From positions 63,131-126,614 of the forward strand of contig JAMPDP010000001.1 in assembly GCA_023665605.1 (NCBI GenBank): 63,484 nucleotides of DNA. The letters run 5' to 3'. Below, piece after piece: positions 16,690-25,752 of the stretch (position 1 is its first letter; each line of letters opens with the position of its first letter). This DNA comes from Candidatus Amulumruptor caecigallinarius. Its GTDB lineage: Bacteria; Bacteroidota; Bacteroidia; Bacteroidales; Muribaculaceae. Under the pieces are notes generated by a model. It worked only from the letters and a program-made list of their open reading frames with translations. It was not told where the DNA came from and made no database searches. Made by a program: the position numbers and the translations under genes.

Positions 16690-19104
16690 ATGCCCACTCC
16701 CAAGCGGCCAAATCAGGTTCCCCAGTCGGAGGCCATTGATATAAAGGAACTCGTCGGCCAGTTCCTCTCAAAGTGGTATTGGTTTGTCATCTCAGTGGCT
16801 GTATGCGTATCTTTCGCCGCCTACAAGGTGATGAAGACTACACCTATGTATGCGCGTACCATCACGGTGATGTTCAAGACCGAGCCCACCAAGGATGGCA
16901 CCAAGACCTCCATCGACCTGTCCGATCTCGGCATCAAGACCCATAACACCGACATCGCCAACGAGATGATTACCATCCGTTCGATTGACATGATGGCGGA
17001 GGTCGTAGAGGCTCTTGACCTTAACAATGCTTACTTCGTCAAGTCTGGTCTGCACCGGAAGATTCTCTACAAAACCTCACCGATTCTTGTGCAGAATATG
17101 GCCCCGGCAGACAAACAGCTCCAGGCCGGCTACGGCTTCAAAGTGACCATGAAGTCTGCTACGCAGTATGTCCTTAGTGATTTCACAGGTCCCGGCGTTG
17201 ACCCCAAGCTGAAGCTGACAGCTGAGGTAGGGCGCACCATCAAGACTCCTGTTGGCCCGATGAAGATTACCACCACTCAGGCATTCTCAAAGGATTATAT
17301 AGGCGTGCCGGTGCAGTATGTGCATTACACCCCTGAAGGGATGGGTGCTTCCATCGCCGCGGCCTTGACCTTCAAGCTCACTGAATATTCCAAGAATATC
17401 GTTGACTTGACCATTGTTGACGAAAGTGCCGAGCGCGCCACCGACATTCTCAACACACTCATTGAAATCTACAGCCAGCACTGGATTGTCGAGACCAATC
17501 AGGCTGCTGCCAACACCTCAAGCTTCATCAACGAGCGACTGAAAGTCATTGAGGAGGAGCTGGGCGATGTCGAGAGCCACATTTCGTCATACAAAAGCGC
17601 CAACCTCATCACCGGCAGCGCCGACCAGACCGGCGAAGCCCTTGGCCGACTCAAACGCTCTCAAGAAGAGAAAGCTCAACTCAACAACCGTATCTCGCTG
17701 GTGAAGTATCTTCGCCGCGAGGTGCAGAACGCTTCCCTCGAAACACCCCTCCCCAACCCCGCCGGTATCGAAGGCACTACCGTCGAGGGGCAGATTGGCC
17801 AGTACAACAATCTGGTGATGGAGCGCAACCGAATGCTTGCCAACTCCTCTGAGAGCAACCCTCTGGTGCAGGAGCGTACCAAGACCCTTGAGACTCTGCG
17901 CACCCTCATGGTTCAGGCCATTGACAACCTGCTGCTCGTGCTCAACACCAATATGCACACCATTGAGGTGGCCGAGGCCAAGAGCACTTCTGACCTCGTG
18001 CGCTCACCCTCTCAGGCCCGCTATCTGCTCAGCGTTGAGCGCCAGCAGAAGGTTAAGGAGTCGCTTTACCTCTTCCTGCTCCAGAAGCGCGAGGAGAACG
18101 AGCTCGCACAGTCATTCTCGGCCAACAACACACGCATAATCAATGCCCCCAGGGGCAGCAACGCACCGGTGGTACCTCAGGGTAACTCCTCACTGCTGAT
18201 GGCGTTTGTGATTGGTTTGGGTATCCCCCTCGTGGTTATCTTCCTGATGAAGAACCTCGACACCAAGATTCATTCACGTCGCGACCTCGCCAAGCTCCGA
18301 CTCCCCTTCCTGGGTGAGATTCCTTTTACCGGCAAGCGGCCTTCGTTCTTCGACAAATTCCGTTCCAAGCCGACGAAGGCCACACCCTCTATGCGACCTA
18401 TTCTGGTGAAACCACAGAGTCGCAACGCCATCAACGAGGCTTTCCGTGTGGTGCGTTCCAACTTCGACATGATTGGCGGCACCTTCGGCACGGCTACTGA
18501 TGATGTGAAGGTGGTGATGGTAACATCGATGTATCCTGACTCCGGCAAGACGTTCTTCGCCCTCAACTTTGCCGCCACGCTTGCCATGAAGGGCAAGAAG
18601 GTAGTGCTCATTGACCTCGATATGCGCAAGGGCACCGTCAGTCACCTCGCCGGCCCAGGCCGCAAGGGTATCTCCAACTTTGTGGCAGGACAGGCTTCAA
18701 TCTCCGACATTATCGCCACCGACATCAACGGCACTCCCGGACTTGACCTTATCCCCGTCGGCGCCATCCCCCCGAATCCCTCCGAGATGCTCTACAGCCC
18801 GCGCTTTGAGGAGCTGATTGAGGAGCTTAAGGAGCAGTATGCTTACGTCATCATTGACTGCCCGCCGGTGGAAATCGTGGCCGATACGCAGATTATCAAC
18901 CGTCTGGTGGACATGACCATCTTTGTGGTGCGTGCCGGTCTGTTTGATAAGAAAGACACCTCGAAGCTCAATGAGTTCTATGACGAGAAGCGCTTCAAGA
19001 ACCTTGCCGTGATTCTCAACGGTGTCGATGCCCGACGCGGCTACTACGGCGGTCGAAAGTACAGCAACACTTACGCCGGATATATCCATCGCGACAAGGA
19101 CTGA
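16690..19104 (+). CDS. Wzc-like polysaccharide co-polymerase with tyrosine autokinase
   Basis: An 804-residue inner-membrane protein controlling chain length and export. It has an N-terminal Wzz domain with a transmembrane segment near residue 33, a long coiled-coil periplasmic part (~270-450), a second membrane segment near residue 508, and a cytoplasmic BY-kinase domain. Walker A is SMYPDSGKT (about 613-621), a variant of the usual PGEGKS. Walker A' is VVLIDLDMR, and a later Walker B-like VIIDCPP is present. The C-terminus has the Tyr-rich tail YYGGRKYSNTYAGY that is autophosphorylated in this family. The 13-mer AACAAGCTCTTAA lies 30 bases before its ATG. Confidence 0.93.
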   Translation: MPTPKRPNQVPQSEAIDIKELVGQFLSKWYWFVISVAVCVSFAAYKVMKTTPMYARTITVMFKTEPTKDGTKTSIDLSDLGIKTHNTDIANEMITIRSIDMMAEVVEALDLNNAYFVKSGLHRKILYKTSPILVQNMAPADKQLQAGYGFKVTMKSATQYVLSDFTGPGVDPKLKLTAEVGRTIKTPVGPMKITTTQAFSKDYIGVPVQYVHYTPEGMGASIAAALTFKLTEYSKNIVDLTIVDESAERATDILNTLIEIYSQHWIVETNQAAANTSSFINERLKVIEEELGDVESHISSYKSANLITGSADQTGEALGRLKRSQEEKAQLNNRISLVKYLRREVQNASLETPLPNPAGIEGTTVEGQIGQYNNLVMERNRMLANSSESNPLVQERTKTLETLRTLMVQAIDNLLLVLNTNMHTIEVAEAKSTSDLVRSPSQARYLLSVERQQKVKESLYLFLLQKREENELAQSFSANNTRIINAPRGSNAPVVPQGNSSLLMAFVIGLGIPLVVIFLMKNLDTKIHSRRDLAKLRLPFLGEIPFTGKRPSFFDKFRSKPTKATPSMRPILVKPQSRNAINEAFRVVRSNFDMIGGTFGTATDDVKVVMVTSMYPDSGKTFFALNFAATLAMKGKKVVLIDLDMRKGTVSHLAGPGRKGISNFVAGQASISDIIATDINGTPGLDLIPVGAIPPNPSEMLYSPRFEELIEELKEQYAYVIIDCPPVEIVADTQIINRLVDMTIFVVRAGLFDKKDTSKLNEFYDEKRFKNLAVILNGVDARRGYYGGRKYSNTYAGYIHRDKD

Positions 19105-19132
19105 ACCGCTCGCAACATCCTGCTTGGCCGGC

Positions 19133-19921
19133 GTGAAAATATCCATTGTCACACCTACGCTTGACAGCGCTGTCGTCCTGACGACAGCGCTGCAAAGCGT
19201 TTTGGCCCAGTCGCATCCATCCGTGCAACACATCATCGTGGACGGTGGCAGCTCTGACGGTACCCTCGCCCTGGTAGAGGCGATGCGACCGGCCTACGAG
19301 GCCCGAGGCTACGAGCTGACAGTGGTTCCCGGCCCTGACAATGGACTGTATGATGCCATGAACAAGGGGCTCCGCGCCGCTACCGGTGATGTCATTGGCA
19401 TACTCGGCAGCGACGATTTCCTCTCTTTGCCCTCTGCCCTGGAGTTGATTAGCGACCGGCTGGAGGCTGACCCGGAGCTTGACGCTGTGTACGCCGACAT
19501 AGATTACGTTTGCCGGCATGACACTTCCACGGTGGTACGCACCTATTCATCAGCCCCTTTCCGCCGTCCGATGATGCTCTTCGGCTTCCAGCCCCCTCAT
19601 CCCACGGTGTACTGCCGCCGCAGGGTATATGACAGGGTAGGGGAGTATGATGCCCGCTACGTCAATGCGGGAGACTTCGATTTCATCCTCCGCGCTATCT
19701 TCAAGCATCGTATCACCACCGCCCACATCCCTCAGCGGTTGGTGACCATGCGCACCGGAGGCACCTCAGACCGCTCTGTATTCTCACACCTCACAGGCTT
19801 GTGGGAACACCAGTTGGCATACATCCGTTGCCGGGTGCCCTCATGTATCATTTTAGACTCTGCGCAGCTACTCTACAAGCTGTTCCAAGTGAGGCCGCGA
19901 TGGAGGCGCCGCTCCTTATGA
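19133..19921 (+). CDS. family 2 glycosyltransferase
   Basis: A 262-residue GT-A fold transferase. It begins VKISIVTPTLDSAVV with a GTG start chosen because the family starts directly at this strand; an in-frame ATG at 19022 would overlap wzc by 83 bases. Motifs are IIVDGGSSDGT (nucleotide binding, near residue 37), GPDNGLYDAMNKGLRAA, and GSDDF (the DXD-equivalent). The C-terminal part has HPTVYCRRRVYDRVG and GDFDFILR, as in WcaA/colanic-acid-type transferases. It would add one sugar to the lipid-linked unit. The stop overlaps the next ATG by four bases (ATGA). Confidence 0.88.
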   Translation: MKISIVTPTLDSAVVLTTALQSVLAQSHPSVQHIIVDGGSSDGTLALVEAMRPAYEARGYELTVVPGPDNGLYDAMNKGLRAATGDVIGILGSDDFLSLPSALELISDRLEADPELDAVYADIDYVCRHDTSTVVRTYSSAPFRRPMMLFGFQPPHPTVYCRRRVYDRVGEYDARYVNAGDFDFILRAIFKHRITTAHIPQRLVTMRTGGTSDRSVFSHLTGLWEHQLAYIRCRVPSCIILDSAQLLYKLFQVRPRWRRRSL

Positions 19922-22200
19922 ACGTCATGCGTGTCTCATCGACTGCTATTTCTGCCGCTTTGGCACTTCTGATGTCCGAGCCATTGGCTGCCTCTCCCGC
20001 AGCAGCCCCTTCGCCCGAGGAGTCGCTCCCGGACAGCGTGGCCATGACCCTCGGCGAAGTTGATGTCACTGCCATCAAGAGCGGCGCGGGGCTGACCGAG
20101 CAACCCGTGTCGGCTACCTCCGTGGGCATCACCGAGATTGACCGGCTCAACATTGTCACTGTCAAGGGCGCGTCGCCCCTTGTACCTAACTTCTACATCC
20201 CTGACTACGGCTCGCGCATGACCTCATCAGTCTATGTCCGCGGCCTTGGCGCGCGCATAGACCAGCCCGTGGTGGGGCTCAACGTCGACAACGTATGTAT
20301 CCTCAACAAGGATAACTATGACTTTGACCTCCCCGACATCACTCGCATCGAAGTGATCCGCGGCCCGCAAGGCACTCTCTACGGCCGAAACACCATGGGC
20401 GGGGTAGTGAATGTCCACACGCTCTCACCGATGGATTGGCAAGGGGTGCGCGCAGCCGTCACTTTCGGCATACCATTCACCACGCGCCTTCAGGCCGGGG
20501 CATACTTCAAGCCTGTTGAAACGCTTGGCATGGGGGTGACTGCCTACTTCACTCACACCGACGGCGACTGGCACAATGACTACAACCACTCGCGCATAGG
20601 CACAGAAACCGCCGGCTCGCTCCGCTGGAAGACGGTGTGGCACCCTTCCACCCGTTTCACCCTCGAAAACACCGCCGCCCTGCAGCTCAATGAACAGAAC
20701 GGCTACCCTTACGCATACGAGGGCACCGGCCGTATAGCCTACAACGACACCTGCTTCTATCACCGCGTATCGTTCTCTGACGGCCTCACCGTCAATTGGC
20801 ATATATCCCCCTCGGTGACTCTCTCAAGCATCTCGTCCGTGCAGTATCTTGCCGACAACATGACGCTTGACAACGACTTCCTCCCCGAGGACTATTTCGT
20901 GCTCACCCAGCGGCGTCGCGAGTGGGCCGTCACGCAGGACTTCATTCTCAAAGGCTCTGCCGCCAAAGGGCGTTACAGCTGGTTGGCAGGCCTCTTCGGG
21001 TTCTATCGCTCGCCGGTCACCGATGCTCCCGTCACATTCGGCGACTACGGCATCTCCCGGCTCATTGAGGCACATCCCAACAGCTACAACCCTCTATATC
21101 CCATCCGGTGGGACGAGCGGTCATTCCCGCTTGACAGCCATTTCTTCGCCCCGCTGCGAGGCCTGGCCATCTACCACAAGAGCACTCTTGAGCTTGACCG
21201 GTTTACACTCGCCGCAGGCCTCCGCCTCGACCTGGAGCACCCCTCGCTCATTTACCGCAGCAGCTGCTCTACGTCATACACGGTGATTAACCTCACCGAC
21301 CCGGCCCACCCCACGGTCTATGCCCGGCGCCCGGTTGAGCTCGACGAGCGGGGGCACCTCAGTATGGACATCGCACAGCTGTTGCCATGCTTCGAGGCGC
21401 AGTGGAAGCTCCCCGCCACTATGGGCAACGTATACCTCAACATCGCCAAAGGCTACAAGTCCGGAGGCTACAACGCCCAGATGTTTTCTGACGTGCTCCA
21501 GCAGCGCCTCATGGGCATCCTCGGCATCAGCCAGAGTTACGACGCGGACGACATCCTCAGCTATCGCCCCGAGTGGAGCTGGAACTATGAGGTGGGTGCG
21601 CACCTGCGCTTTCCCGCTGCCGGGCTGCGCGTTGATCTTGCCGCGTTCTACATTGATTGCCATGACCAGCAGCTTACAGTGTTCCCTGACGGCAACACCA
21701 CCGGCCGAATGATGACAAACGCCGGGCGCACCCGAAGCATCGGCGCGGAGCTCTCGGTGGCCTGGCGTTTCGCCCCACGCTGGCATGTGGATGCCTCCTA
21801 CGGATTCACGGATGCACGCTTCCGCGAGTATGACAACGGCATACGCTCTTTCCGTGGCAACAGACTCCCGTATGCACCGGCCAACACCCTCTGGGCAAAT
21901 CTGCGCTACCTCTTGCCTCTGCGGTCGGAGTTCCTGCACTCTGTCGAGTTCAATCTCAACACTCGCGGCGTGGGCGACATCTGGTGGGATGATGCCAACA
22001 CCCGCCGGCAGCCTTTCTACCTCATGCCCGGAGCATCCGCCACGGCTCGTACCGCCAATTCCGACATCGAGCTATGGGTGACAAACTTCACCGGTGCCCG
22101 CCATGATGTATTCTCCTTCACCAGCATCGGCCACGACTTCGTGCAGCGCGGTCCCGGCTGCCGCGCCGGCCTTTCACTCCGTCTCTCCCTCCCCCGCTAA
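19918..22200 (+). CDS. TonB-dependent outer-membrane receptor
   Basis: A predicted 760-residue receptor. The start at ATG 19918 gives signal peptide MNVMRVSSTAISAALALLMS; an ATG three codons later is also possible. The plug domain covers about residues 55-165 (TSSVYVRGLGARIDQPVV and IEVIRGPQGTLYGRNTMGG), and the remainder is a 22-strand barrel ending in an aromatic-poor RLSLPR. There is no N-terminal CarboxypepD-like domain and no SusD partner, so it is not a SusC-type glycan importer; it resembles receptors for siderophores, vitamins or other small ligands. It is coupled by ATGA overlap to the glycosyltransferase of the polysaccharide operon. The substrate is unknown. Confidence 0.9.
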   Translation: MNVMRVSSTAISAALALLMSEPLAASPAAAPSPEESLPDSVAMTLGEVDVTAIKSGAGLTEQPVSATSVGITEIDRLNIVTVKGASPLVPNFYIPDYGSRMTSSVYVRGLGARIDQPVVGLNVDNVCILNKDNYDFDLPDITRIEVIRGPQGTLYGRNTMGGVVNVHTLSPMDWQGVRAAVTFGIPFTTRLQAGAYFKPVETLGMGVTAYFTHTDGDWHNDYNHSRIGTETAGSLRWKTVWHPSTRFTLENTAALQLNEQNGYPYAYEGTGRIAYNDTCFYHRVSFSDGLTVNWHISPSVTLSSISSVQYLADNMTLDNDFLPEDYFVLTQRRREWAVTQDFILKGSAAKGRYSWLAGLFGFYRSPVTDAPVTFGDYGISRLIEAHPNSYNPLYPIRWDERSFPLDSHFFAPLRGLAIYHKSTLELDRFTLAAGLRLDLEHPSLIYRSSCSTSYTVINLTDPAHPTVYARRPVELDERGHLSMDIAQLLPCFEAQWKLPATMGNVYLNIAKGYKSGGYNAQMFSDVLQQRLMGILGISQSYDADDILSYRPEWSWNYEVGAHLRFPAAGLRVDLAAFYIDCHDQQLTVFPDGNTTGRMMTNAGRTRSIGAELSVAWRFAPRWHVDASYGFTDARFREYDNGIRSFRGNRLPYAPANTLWANLRYLLPLRSEFLHSVEFNLNTRGVGDIWWDDANTRRQPFYLMPGASATARTANSDIELWVTNFTGARHDVFSFTSIGHDFVQRGPGCRAGLSLRLSLPR

Positions 22201-22247
22201 ACCGCCTCTATCCGCCCCCGCTCACTCTCCGTGTCGCAGAAATTAGC

Positions 22248-22255
22248 TACCTTTG
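22248..22255 (+). promoter_or_regulatory. -7 box before the 22290 lipoprotein
   Basis: TACCTTTG fits TAnnTTTG, 34 bases before the ATG. A -33 element is weak (only a TGT at about the right place). Confidence 0.5.
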
Positions 22256-22289
22256 CGGCAAAGTAACCACATACCTCCACCTTACACTC

Positions 22290-22838
22290 ATGAAGCTGAC
22301 GAACATCTCCGCTTTTCTCCTCTCATTGATAGCCCTTCCCATGTTCTGCGCCTGCGGCAGCGACGACGAGCCCGCTGCTCCCGCTCCCGTAGCTCCCCCC
22401 ACCGATGGCATAGCGTCCGTAACTTACGGCGGCTCAACCATCATCACCAACAACGTCGACCAATCCGCCACCACCAACACGGAGATGACCTACACCTGCA
22501 GCTTCGACACCTCCGTAACACCCTACACTATGACGCTGACCATGCACAACGCCAACTTTGGCAGCGGCATGCCCGTCAAGCTCGAAATCGAAATCCCCGA
22601 CATACCCCTCCAGGTGACAGGCACAGACACCTACTCATTCTTCGTCACCTCACTTACACCCCTCTCCGGCGGCGTCCCCCAGTCGGCCGTGCCCATCTCC
22701 AACTTCGCCGGTACGGTAGCAGTGGGCGCCAACGCGTCGCTCACCTTTAACTTCGACATCGCCGTGGGCTTCATGCGCCCCACTCCCGGCGACTTCACCG
22801 TCACCGCCGCAGGCCTCCTCCCCGTAGCGGCCAATTGA
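22290..22838 (+). CDS. small lipoprotein, function unknown
   Basis: A 182-residue protein with hydrophobic signal MKLTNISAFLLSLIALPMFCAC; the CAC-G context makes Cys22 a probable lipidation site. It is followed by an acidic-Pro/Ala linker (GSDDEPAAPAPVAPP). The rest is made of short beta strands (SVTYGGSTIIT, YTMTLTMHNANF, VKLEIEIPDIPLQV), consistent with a small calycin-like or Ig-like barrel such as those found in Bacteroidales lipoproteins. No catalytic motif is seen. It has its own -7 box and no operon partner. Confidence 0.75.
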   Translation: MKLTNISAFLLSLIALPMFCACGSDDEPAAPAPVAPPTDGIASVTYGGSTIITNNVDQSATTNTEMTYTCSFDTSVTPYTMTLTMHNANFGSGMPVKLEIEIPDIPLQVTGTDTYSFFVTSLTPLSGGVPQSAVPISNFAGTVAVGANASLTFNFDIAVGFMRPTPGDFTVTAAGLLPVAAN

Positions 22839-23308
22839 CAGCTCCCCATGGCCGCCGGCTGACAGTTGTCCCGTAGTTGCCGGCTGACGGTCACACATCC
22901 CCCTCCCCCGGTGGAGTGCACCTGTCGGTACGTGACGGATTGTGCCCCTCAGGCACCGCGACAGCCCCTTTTTGACGCTCCGGAACCCCTTTTATAACAT
23001 ATTTTTATAAAAAATCTCATTCCGCAGCTTCAAAAATCCCAAAATTGCCCGAAATATCCACAAATATTTTGCATGGTAAATATTTCTGCGTAATTTTGCC
23101 TTTACGAACTGACAAGCCGTGCCCAATGCACCTTTCTCACCTTTCATCTATCCCGTGATTATCCCCTTACGGTCTTACGGCGTTAGAAGCTGCTTTCCCT
23201 TCAGGAGCGGCACCGAGATGTGAACCGGCGCCCAAAGCACAACGAACACACTAACATAATAAATCAACAACATCTTAAAGTTCTTTATTTCAGTATTATC
23301 CAACAACT
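22839..23308. other. intergenic region with imperfect repeats and long exbB leader
   Basis: From about 22825 three imperfect units share the core GCCGGCTGACAG (first degenerate as GGCCAATTGACAG), spaced about 27 bases. An AT-rich stretch follows and contains the exbB promoter at 23068-23098. The remaining ~205 bases form an untranslated leader with no recognised riboswitch. No ORF of interest was seen. Confidence 0.6.
23068..23098 (+). promoter_or_regulatory. promoter of the exbB-exbD-exbD-tonB operon
   Basis: TTTG (23068-23071), 19 bases, TAATTTTG (23091-23098). This is a full-consensus promoter. Transcription should begin near 23105, giving a leader of about 200 bases before the ExbB ATG at 23309. 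Confidence 0.8.
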
Positions 23309-24118
23309 ATGGAAGCTCAAAAGCCCTCTAAGCCCACGACCGAAAAGGTCAGCAACGTACGCGGCATCCGTAACGCCTTCTGGGTGATTATCGCTTGTTT
23401 CATCGTAGCCGTTTGCCTCTTCGTCTTCTGGTTCGGCCACGACATGCACTTTGAGGATGGCCACCCCAAGGATATCTGGGGCACTATCTATAAGGGCGGT
23501 GTCATCGTGCCTGTCCTCCAGACCCTCTTCCTCACTGTGATCGTGCTCTCTGTTGAGCGCTGGATCTCCCTCTCTTCTGCCAAGGGCAAAGGTAACATCA
23601 GCAAGTTCGTTGCCGCCATCAAGTCCTGCCTCGTCAAGAACGACATCAATGGTGCAATGGCTCTGTGCGACAAGCAGCAGGGTTCCGTAGCTGCCGTTGT
23701 CAAGTCTGCCCTCATCCGCTACAAGGAGATGGACGAGAACACCGTCCTGAGCAAGGAGCAGAAGATTGCCACTCTCCAGAAGGAGGTTGAGGAGGCTACC
23801 GCTCTCGAGATGCCCGCTCTCCAGCAGAACCTCCCCATCGTCGCTACAATGACCACCCTCGGTACTCTCGTCGGTCTGCTCGGTACTGTGATCGGTATGA
23901 TCAAGTCATTCCAGGCCCTCGCCGCTTCCGGTGCTCCTGACTCAACCGAGCTCTCTACCGGTATCTCTGAGGCCCTTATCAACACCGCCTTCGGTATCGC
24001 AACCGGTGCATTCGCTGTAATCTCTTACAACTACTACACCAACAAGATCGACAACCTCACCTACGCCATCGACGAGATCGGCTTCTCTATCGTGTCGACC
24101 TTCGCTGCTACCCACTGA
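23309..24118 (+). CDS. exbB: MotA/TolQ/ExbB proton channel protein
   Basis: A 269-residue inner-membrane protein of the motor that couples the proton gradient to TonB. Membrane segments lie at about residues 25-47, 65-85, 165-190 and 210-230. The conserved TolQ/ExbB signature is LPIVATMTTLGTLVGLLGTVIGMIKSF (about 172-198), followed by LSTGISEALINTAFGIATGAFAVISYNYY. The N-terminal extension with an additional hydrophobic helix is normal in Bacteroidetes. It heads a four-gene unit with two ExbD genes and TonB. Confidence 0.95.
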   Translation: MEAQKPSKPTTEKVSNVRGIRNAFWVIIACFIVAVCLFVFWFGHDMHFEDGHPKDIWGTIYKGGVIVPVLQTLFLTVIVLSVERWISLSSAKGKGNISKFVAAIKSCLVKNDINGAMALCDKQQGSVAAVVKSALIRYKEMDENTVLSKEQKIATLQKEVEEATALEMPALQQNLPIVATMTTLGTLVGLLGTVIGMIKSFQALAASGAPDSTELSTGISEALINTAFGIATGAFAVISYNYYTNKIDNLTYAIDEIGFSIVSTFAATH

Positions 24119-24234
24119 TCCCTGTTACTCGCTGAATCAACAGTTTCTTTTAATTCTCTCCTGAGTTTTTCTTATCAACGTAAGACAAACCCTCACTCTC
24201 AACAACTCAACAATACTGTCAATCAACAAGTAAT

Positions 24235-24954
24235 ATGGGAAAAGTAAAAATCAAGAGGAAGAGCACTCTCATCGACATGACTGCGATGAGCGACGTGACC
24301 GTTCTCCTGCTTACTTTCTTCATGTTGACTTCCACCTTCCTCCAGAAGGAGCCCGTCACCGTGATGACGCCGTCATCCGTGTCTGAGGAAAAGGTGCCTA
24401 CCGCTAACCTGGCATCTATCCTCGTCAGCCCCGAGGGGAAGGTTTTCATCTCGGTTGCCGGCGAGGCTGACCTCACCAACAACGACGCCTCCTGGGGTAC
24501 CGAGGAAATCCGCAAGAGCATCCTGCTCAACGCTGTGGAGGAGTATAACAAGCTCCATCCCAACAAGAAAGTGCAGCTCACCGAGGCTGATGTGGCAGCT
24601 TTCTCCAAAATCAATATGTTTGGAGTGCCATTCTCTTACCTCCACGAGTTCCTCAGCAAGTCTCAGATCGAGCAAGACCAGATTATCGGTGATATGTCCA
24701 ATCCTCGCGTCGGCATTCCCATTGACGACAACAAGGACATGAACCGCCCTAACGAGTTCCAGATTTGGATGCGCGCCATCCGCAACAGCGGCAACGAAAA
24801 CCTCGCTGACGCTATGAAGAAGGGCGAAGGCATCGCCGTTAAGGCCGACAAGAACACCGACTACGCCACTGTTCACCATGTGCTCGACAACCTCCAGTCT
24901 CTCAAGATGAACCGCTTCGCCCTGATGACGGCGCTTAAAACCGAGCAAGATTAA
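24235..24954 (+). CDS. exbD: ExbD/TolR family protein (first copy)
   Basis: A 239-residue protein with a short cytoplasmic N-terminus (MGKVKIKRKSTLIDMTAMSD), one membrane helix (VTVLLLTFFMLTSTFL) carrying the family's essential Asp just before it (Asp20, MSD), and a long periplasmic domain. ExbD forms the stator dimer inside the ExbB pentamer. It differs markedly from the second copy, so the pair could be a heterodimer. It lies 116 bases after exbB and 8 bases before the second exbD. Confidence 0.92.
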   Translation: MGKVKIKRKSTLIDMTAMSDVTVLLLTFFMLTSTFLQKEPVTVMTPSSVSEEKVPTANLASILVSPEGKVFISVAGEADLTNNDASWGTEEIRKSILLNAVEEYNKLHPNKKVQLTEADVAAFSKINMFGVPFSYLHEFLSKSQIEQDQIIGDMSNPRVGIPIDDNKDMNRPNEFQIWMRAIRNSGNENLADAMKKGEGIAVKADKNTDYATVHHVLDNLQSLKMNRFALMTALKTEQD

Positions 24955-24962
24955 ATCCGACT

Positions 24963-25706
24963 ATGGCACAGATCGAACAGTCAGACAAGGGCGGCAAGAA
25001 GAAGAAAGGAGCCCAGAAGAAGATGTCCATCCATGTGGACTTCACCCCCATGGTCGACATGAATATGCTTCTGATCACATTCTTTATGCTCTGTACAACC
25101 ATGATCAAGTCCCAGACCCTCAAGATCGCTCTCCCTACTAACGAGAAGGTCGAGGACTCTCAGATGTCACAGGCTAAGGAGTCAGAAGCCATAACCCTGA
25201 TCCTTACCACCGACCGCGACGAGAATGGCAACATCCGTCACGACGAGGAAGGACGTCCCCTCAACATCGTTTACTACTACGAAGGCAAGCCCGACGTAGC
25301 TTCCGAGAACGGTATGCTCACCAACAACAAGATCCAGCGTGAGACCTTCCTCGGTAACGATGGTGCGACACAGCGCGGTATACGCCGCATACTTCACGAC
25401 CGCAACAAGCAGGTGCTCGAGAAAATCGACGTTCTCAAGGCCGATTGGCGCGACCGCAAGTTCTCGCCCAACAAGGATATCAATGACTCCATCTATCAGG
25501 CTAAGGCTAAGGAGATCCGCAACGACTCCCTCCTCACTCGCCCGGTAGTCATCATCAAGGCCGCCCCCGAGGCTTCGTGGGAGAGCCTGATCGGAGCCCT
25601 CGACGAGATGCAGATCAATCAGATCTCTCGTTACCAGATTGACAACATCAATCAGGTGGACTCCGCGATGATCCTGGATTTCATCGCCAAGAACGGCAAG
25701 AAGTGA
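24963..25706 (+). CDS. exbD: ExbD/TolR family protein (second copy)
   Basis: A 247-residue protein with a basic cytoplasmic tail (KGGKKKKGAQKKMSIHVDF), the Asp-containing entry TPMVDMNMLLITFFML and a single membrane helix at about residues 33-52. The periplasmic domain is longer and more charged than in E. coli ExbD. Two ExbD paralogues downstream of one ExbB are a recurring Bacteroidetes arrangement. It starts 8 bases after the first exbD. Confidence 0.92.
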   Translation: MAQIEQSDKGGKKKKGAQKKMSIHVDFTPMVDMNMLLITFFMLCTTMIKSQTLKIALPTNEKVEDSQMSQAKESEAITLILTTDRDENGNIRHDEEGRPLNIVYYYEGKPDVASENGMLTNNKIQRETFLGNDGATQRGIRRILHDRNKQVLEKIDVLKADWRDRKFSPNKDINDSIYQAKAKEIRNDSLLTRPVVIIKAAPEASWESLIGALDEMQINQISRYQIDNINQVDSAMILDFIAKNGKK

Positions 25707-25752
25707 CCATTTTGATGAACGATATATATTAACCTAACAAAGACTTACAGCA

